NCBI GenBank assembly: GCA_024998705.1
Contig: JACOEF010000104.1
Location: 1 to 9,770 of the forward strand
Direction of reading: 5' to 3'
Source of the DNA: Nitrospira sp.
GTDB lineage: Bacteria; Nitrospirota; Nitrospiria; Nitrospirales; Nitrospiraceae
Length of the DNA stretch: 9,770 nucleotides
Shown here piece after piece: positions 6,794 through 9,770 of this stretch. The position numbers and the translations under genes are program-made. Below the pieces are notes generated by a model. It saw nothing but the letters and a program-made list of their open reading frames with translations. It was not told where the DNA came from and ran no database searches. The stretch's first letter is position 1. Each line of letters starts with the position of its first letter.

Positions 6794-7147
6794 TTACATC
6801 CTCCACGCACCGTGCACTCGGTCAGCAATGCTGGCGGCAAGGAGAGGATGAGCCAGTTCATTGGGGTGTGAATCGAGCCTGTTCACGACGAGGTGTCCGC
6901 AGGCATGACCTGTAAAAACCTCTTGCCCGGCAGGTCAGATCGGCAATCCGTGTGCCATGGCTACCTCCACACAGCGATTATAGTGGCGGCTGGCGGCCGG
7001 ACTTGCTGATACTCCGATATTGAATGGAGCAATCGCCACCACGCGATTCGAGGTAGAGGCGAGGGAAACGAAACGAGCCAAGTCACGAGAGTGCTCATAC
7101 AACAGCACCTCGTTCTCATACGGATCATTCCCCTCAGACGAAGAGCG
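6794..7147 (-). pseudogene. SGNH-hydrolase C-terminal remnant with in-frame TGA
   Basis: The minus-strand frame from 7147 (just after a TAG at 7148-7150) to a TAA at 6794-6796 is protein-like throughout, apart from one TGA at 6935-6937. It reads ENEVLLYEHSRDLARFVSLA, SNRVVAIAPFNIGV, YNRCVEVAMAHGLPI, stop, then PAGQEVFTGHACGH, VNRLDSHPNELAH and LLAASIADRV. The segment LDSHPNELAH matches the C-terminal catalytic block of SGNH hydrolases (DxHPNxxAH), and the preceding helix-strand pattern fits the domain. The N-terminal block with the nucleophile is missing; upstream lies transposase sequence. There is no ATG start. It faces the MBOAT-SGNH operon tail to tail. It is not a close copy of the intact 390-residue protein, whose end reads DKLYHLT. 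Confidence 0.55.
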
Positions 7148-7150
7148 CTA

Positions 7151-7291
7151 GATCATGAGCCTGAGAGGAACATATCGCGCCTCACGACCACGCACCCGCG
7201 GTCTCCTCACTTCGATCGTCCCGCTGCTCATCGAGAATCGCCACACCTTGCCGAATCCGTTCCGATACCCAGCCGCGCGGTCAACCGACGC
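7151..7291 (-). pseudogene. Probable IS256/mutator-type transposase fragment
   Basis: A 47-codon stretch between a TAG at 7292-7294 and a TAG at 7148-7150 reads ASVDRAAGYRNGFGK, then SSGTIEVRRPRVRGREARYV. Mutator/IS256 transposases carry a very similar N-terminal region (GYRNG...G.ievrrPRvRg.e..f). Both flanks are lost: no DDE core follows, and the same frame enters the SGNH remnant after the TAG. It is read in the same direction as that remnant. Family assignment rests on this short block only. Confidence 0.5.
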
Positions 7292-7329
7292 CTAAACGAA
7301 TGGTGCGCCGAATGGGCGTGGCCTACCAG

Positions 7330-7361
7330 CCTCACCCGCACTTTGTAAGCTGCATCACAGA
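7330..7361 (+). promoter_or_regulatory. Imperfect direct repeat, copy 1 (upstream of thioredoxin-like gene)
   Basis: CCTCACCCGC (7330-7339), three extra bases, TTGTAAG (7343-7349), CTG, CATCACAGA (7353-7361). A second copy lies at 7798-7826. It ends 31 bases before the ATG at 7393, a position suited to a promoter element, activator site or 5' leader motif. TTGTAA could act as a -35-like hexamer, but no standard -10 follows at 17 bases in either copy. Confidence 0.45.
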
Positions 7362-7392
7362 GAAACATGTCCTCCCCCACTATACTCGCGGA

Positions 7393-7647
7393 ATGGCTCA
7401 TCTCGAAATTTTAGTGCATCGAGGATGCTTGTCTGAACATTCTGCTCGACGATTGGCACAGGAGCTCCAACTTGCGCTGCCGGAGTGGCGCATCGACGTT
7501 CGACATGCACAACAACGAGACACCGACCTGTTAGAGATTGTCGTCTTCCCCGCATTTGTCCTGGAGGGACGCGTCTTGGTCACCGGTATTCCAGAAAAGG
7601 AATGGCTCTTGTCACAGCTGCGGACATGGGAAGAGAACCATCCTTGA
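7393..7647 (+). CDS. Small thioredoxin-fold protein with a single cysteine
   Basis: This predicted 84-residue cytoplasmic protein has a glutaredoxin or thioredoxin-like pattern. A first strand LEILVHR is followed by a turn with Cys12 (HRGCLSEHS), a helix ARRLAQELQ, strand EWRIDVRHA, then VVFPAFVLEGRVLVTG with the expected cis-Pro53 and a beta hairpin, and a final helix. The normal second active-site Cys is Glu15 (C-L-S-E), so dithiol redox chemistry is unlikely. Monothiol exchange, metal or cofactor binding, or a non-redox role is possible. An upstream in-frame ATG at 7300 exists, but the fold begins right after the ATG at 7393. The ribosome site is weak. It stands alone, 246 bases before the PagL-like gene, and shares an upstream repeat with it. 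Confidence 0.75.
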   Translation: MAHLEILVHRGCLSEHSARRLAQELQLALPEWRIDVRHAQQRDTDLLEIVVFPAFVLEGRVLVTGIPEKEWLLSQLRTWEENHP

Positions 7648-7797
7648 GTGGAGAGTCCCCACGTTATTTCAATCGAATATACTCCTGCCTCTGCGCGTTT
7701 CACCGGTTGTACTCAAAACTGTCCCTAAGCGTTGCGTCGCACCTCGTGCTGGACGGCCCACCGAACAAACGTTCCGCATTCCGGAAGCATAGAATTT

Positions 7798-7826
7798 CCT
7801 CACCCGCTTGTAAGATCCATCACAGA
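7798..7826 (+). promoter_or_regulatory. Imperfect direct repeat, copy 2 (upstream of PagL-like gene)
   Basis: CCTCACCCGC (7798-7807), TTGTAAG (7808-7814), ATC, CATCACAGA (7818-7826). It shares 26 bases in the same order with the copy at 7330-7361, differing by a three-base gap and a three-base spacer. It ends 67 bases before the ATG at 7894. The flanking sequences are not similar, so this looks like a conserved site rather than a large duplication. Confidence 0.45.
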
Positions 7827-7893
7827 TTCCCACCGAACCTTATCGTACCCTGCCCACATCCAATGCTGGATAGAAAGGTGGGAATGACGGGCT

Positions 7894-8607
7894 ATGTCAG
7901 TACAGGGGATAGGAAACCAGGAGCGTCAGGCGATAACACAACAGGATTATGCCGATCAGACTGCCGGGAGGGAGCGTCAGTGGGTAGGCCGCCTCTTACT
8001 AGTCCTGGTGCTCGGAGGCCTTGTACCGTGGAGCGATCACACCGTGCTGGCGCACTCCACCCTCTCTGGGCAAAATCGGTTACAGAAGGGCGCGATCGAA
8101 ATAGGTGTGGCCACAGGATATGCACAAGCCACGACAGCGATCGGCGATAGTCCATCGGCCAACCGGAGTGCCGTGTTGGTGCTGCCACGCATTGGAATAG
8201 TGTTGACCGATGTGCTGGGTTTCGGATGGTATCAGGGAAATCTTGAGCTACTGCTGGAGCCGGTCTATGCCCGGTTTACACGACCATTCACCGCCGAGGC
8301 TGCCGGAGGATCATTGGTTCTAAAATACAACTTCCTGTCATTCGGTCGCTGGCTCCCGTTTTGGGATACAGGTGCCGGAATGATCTGGACCAACTTGGCC
8401 CCGCGAATTCCAGAGCAAAGCACGCAATTTGAGTTCGTACTGGAAATAGGTCCTGGGGTTCAGTACGCGCTGACAACCAATCTGATGTGGACCATGGGTG
8501 TCCGATTTCACCATATATCCAATGGCGGGCTCGGGGAACGCAACACCGGAATCAATGCTGTCTTGCCCTATGTCGGACTCTCGTGGTTCCTACCAGGCGT
8601 ATTCTGA
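7894..8607 (+). CDS. PagL-like lipid A 3-O-deacylase / acyloxyacyl hydrolase, outer membrane
   Basis: This 237-residue protein carries a hydrophobic export segment at 33-53 (LLLVLVLGGLVP, likely cleavage after VLA) preceded by an unusually long 30-residue hydrophilic N-terminus. The mature part shows alternating beta strands with glycines and aromatic ends (LELLLEPVYARF, GSLVLKYNFLSF), as in an eight-stranded outer-membrane barrel, ending WFLPGVF. FHHISNGGLGERNTGINAV (205-223) matches the PagL family's catalytic strand, with His207 and Ser209. The residue aligning with the acidic third member appears to be Asn221, a variation I cannot evaluate. PagL enzymes remove the 3-O acyl chain of lipid A (family knowledge). 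AGGTGGG lies 11 bases before the ATG, a weakly placed ribosome site; a shorter start is not ruled out. The VTT-domain gene follows after 18 bases. Confidence 0.82.
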   Translation: MSVQGIGNQERQAITQQDYADQTAGRERQWVGRLLLVLVLGGLVPWSDHTVLAHSTLSGQNRLQKGAIEIGVATGYAQATTAIGDSPSANRSAVLVLPRIGIVLTDVLGFGWYQGNLELLLEPVYARFTRPFTAEAAGGSLVLKYNFLSFGRWLPFWDTGAGMIWTNLAPRIPEQSTQFEFVLEIGPGVQYALTTNLMWTMGVRFHHISNGGLGERNTGINAVLPYVGLSWFLPGVF

Positions 8608-8625
8608 CACTGGAGAGATACTGAG

Positions 8626-9378
8626 ATGAGACATAGAACCGCTTGGCTCAAGATTGGAGCGTTACTCGTTTTAGCGCTCGGAATCTATGAAACGGTGTCC
8701 TGGCTGAACCTTGAAGAATGGCTCCATCCAGACCGGCTTGCAGACTGGCTGCGAGAAGCAGGAGCCGTCGGGCCTTTGTTATTCATGCTCCTCATGGCCG
8801 CGGCCGTCGTCGTCAGCCCAATCCCGAGTCTACCGCTGGATCTGGCGGCCGGCGCGGCTTTTGGCGTTCCGCTTGGGACCACCTACGCCGTCATCGGCGC
8901 GGAGATCGGTGCGATCGTGAGCTTTTTGATCGGCCGGTTGTTAGGACGAGCGGCACTCACCCGAATACTTCGGACAGAGATCACATGTTGCGAACGCTGC
9001 TCAGATCGTCACTTGGCCCTGTTCGTCTTCTTAGCCAGGCTCTTCCCGATCTTTTCCTTCGATCTGGTCAGTTACGGAGCAGGACTCACCACCATGTCCC
9101 TTCGCACCTTCGCGGTAGCCACGTTCCTGGGAATGATCGGCCCCACCGTTCTGTTGACCTATGCCGGAAACCACGTGGTCTCAGGAGAATGGGTGCTGAT
9201 CCTGCTCGGCGGCGCCATGGTGACCTTGCTGCTCCTACTTCCGAAATTAGTAGTCCGATACCCGACGGCACGTTGGGTTCGGCTGCTACGCGGAGACATG
9301 CCGCTGCCCGGACCTCAGGCTGTCGTCGTGAGCACGGGCAAGAGCCCCTGCCCCTCATGTGGAGGACCGTTACCATAA
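8626..9378 (+). CDS. TVP38/TMEM64 (VTT/DedA-superfamily) inner-membrane protein
   Basis: This 250-residue membrane protein has a hydrophobic segment at 8-22 and a VTT domain at about 48-185. The first re-entrant block reads VVSPIPSLPLDLAAGAAFG (62-80), followed by GAEIGAIVSFLIGRLLGR. The second reads ARLFPIFSFDLVSYGAGL (137-154) and FLGMIGP. A last membrane helix spans about 189-206. Members of this superfamily are linked to phospholipid or undecaprenyl-phosphate translocation and envelope stress (family knowledge); the substrate here is unknown. Two cysteine groups stand out: CCERC (121-125) in the loop between the two VTT halves and a C-terminal CPSCGG (242-247), which could together bind a metal. 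GGAG lies 12 bases before the start. The gene is 18 bases downstream of the PagL-like gene and probably co-transcribed. Confidence 0.88.
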   Translation: MRHRTAWLKIGALLVLALGIYETVSWLNLEEWLHPDRLADWLREAGAVGPLLFMLLMAAAVVVSPIPSLPLDLAAGAAFGVPLGTTYAVIGAEIGAIVSFLIGRLLGRAALTRILRTEITCCERCSDRHLALFVFLARLFPIFSFDLVSYGAGLTTMSLRTFAVATFLGMIGPTVLLTYAGNHVVSGEWVLILLGGAMVTLLLLLPKLVVRYPTARWVRLLRGDMPLPGPQAVVVSTGKSPCPSCGGPLP

Positions 9379-9420
9379 TATGAACCCATCCAAACCGACG
9401 CGCACCGACAGGAGGATGCG

Positions 9421-9630
9421 ATGACCATCAAGATGCACCGCCAAGAGAGCGCACGAGTCACCATGCCACAGCGGCCGATCTCAGAACAGATGAGAGAGGA
9501 GATCCAGCAACTCGCCTATCGGCTCTACTGCCAGGGCGGCTATGAGCATGGCCACGACTCTAAGCACTGGCTGGAGGCGGAACGGAGAGTCCTCGAGCAG
9601 TACCAGGACCGACTCAAGAAGCGGGAATAG
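9421..9630 (+). CDS. DUF2934 family small protein
   Basis: This 69-residue soluble, charged protein matches DUF2934. A helix EEIQQLAYRLY (26-36) is followed by the glycine turn and GHDSKHWLEAERRV (44-57), the family's hallmark GxDxxxWxxAE. No biochemical role is established for the family to my knowledge. An excellent AGGAGG (9410-9415) lies five bases before the ATG, the strongest ribosome site in the window, so it may be well expressed. It follows the VTT gene by 42 bases and could be the last gene of the PagL-VTT operon or have its own promoter. A C-terminal DRLKKRE tail ends the protein. Confidence 0.85.
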   Translation: MTIKMHRQESARVTMPQRPISEQMREEIQQLAYRLYCQGGYEHGHDSKHWLEAERRVLEQYQDRLKKRE

Positions 9631-9770
9631 CCTCGTCAGCCCCGGAGGCCTGTGCATGGCTCATCAGGCCCCGAATACTGTGACGGGAGGGAGCGACCAC
9701 CTGTTCAATAAGAACGGCGACAGAGAGGATGTCAGAACAAGGCGTGAGTTTGAGGACGGCCAGCCCGACC
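9631..9770. other. Window edge: two competing partial reading frames
   Basis: The last 140 bases are open in two overlapping frames. On the plus strand an ATG at 9656 with GGAGG seven bases upstream opens a frame to the window end (MAHQAPNTVTGGSDHLF...). On the minus strand a frame enters from the edge and stops at 9614-9616, overlapping the end of the DUF2934 gene by 17 bases (ending SGADEAIPAS). Neither shows a family motif. The plus frame has the better start signal. The minus frame looks more protein-like, with a hydrophobic run DILSVAVLIEQVV. I cannot decide between them. Confidence 0.3.

Noticed and set aside
6907..6937. In-frame TGA at 6935-6937 followed on the minus strand by a GACCTG/CAGGTC hairpin, resembling a selenocysteine codon with a SECIS element
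   Set aside because: The hairpin has only a 6-bp stem, the gene lacks its N-terminal half and start codon, and no Cys or Sec is expected at this position of an SGNH hydrolase. Simple gene decay explains the stop better.
7091..7348. Plus-strand ORF of 85 codons
   Set aside because: It is the antisense of the transposase fragment and the SGNH remnant, which are far more protein-like on the minus strand.
7485..8150. Plus-strand ORF of 221 codons between the thioredoxin-like and PagL-like genes
   Set aside because: It is rich in Arg, Ser, Pro and Cys and is a frame shadow of both neighbours; neither end has a family motif.
8718..9383. Plus-strand ORF of 221 codons inside the VTT gene
   Set aside because: Arg/Ser/His-rich shadow of the VTT reading frame, which has clear membrane-protein motifs.

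Overview
The window looks like part of a Gram-negative bacterial chromosome. Two intact tRNA genes with encoded CCA ends sit at the left edge. Functional genes are mixed with heavily decayed mobile-element debris. An outer-membrane PagL-like lipid A deacylase, a periplasmic HtrA protease and a DUF2934 protein all fit a diderm. The gene mix resembles Nitrospira-type genomes (Nitrospirota), but that assignment is inference and only moderately to weakly supported.

Layout. 1-245: tRNA-Ser(GCT) and tRNA-Phe(GAA), both on the plus strand. 246-922: debris directly against the tRNA-Phe 3' end, made of the C-terminal part of a dead tyrosine integrase fused near 575 to the N-terminal part of a dead IS3-family transposase. 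916-1221: a small single-pass membrane protein of unknown function. 1377-2537: a complete secreted HtrA/DegP-like serine protease with one PDZ domain, on the minus strand. 2538-3026: no convincing gene. 3027-3643: a second, internally deleted IS3-family element. 3652-4035: no gene. 4036-6770: a two-gene plus-strand operon for an AlgI-like MBOAT O-acyltransferase and a membrane-anchored SGNH-like partner. 6794-7291: minus-strand debris made of an SGNH-hydrolase C-terminus with an in-frame TGA and a probable IS256/mutator transposase fragment. 7393-7647: a small thioredoxin-fold protein with a single cysteine. 7894-9630: a PagL-like lipid A deacylase, a TVP38/TMEM64 (VTT) membrane protein and a DUF2934 protein, closely spaced on the plus strand. 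9631-9770: undecided.

Theme. Most intact genes concern the cell envelope: periplasmic proteolysis (HtrA), O-acylation of an exported glycan (MBOAT plus SGNH), lipid A deacylation (PagL-like) and membrane-lipid handling (VTT). The MBOAT/SGNH pair lies between two blocks of transposon debris and next to a second, dead SGNH gene, as expected of a surface-variation locus. The most interesting unexplained signal is an imperfect direct repeat of about 30 bp (26 identical bases). It lies 31 and 67 bases upstream of the thioredoxin-like and PagL-like genes, which suggests shared regulation. I did not find a clearly new defence or mobile system.
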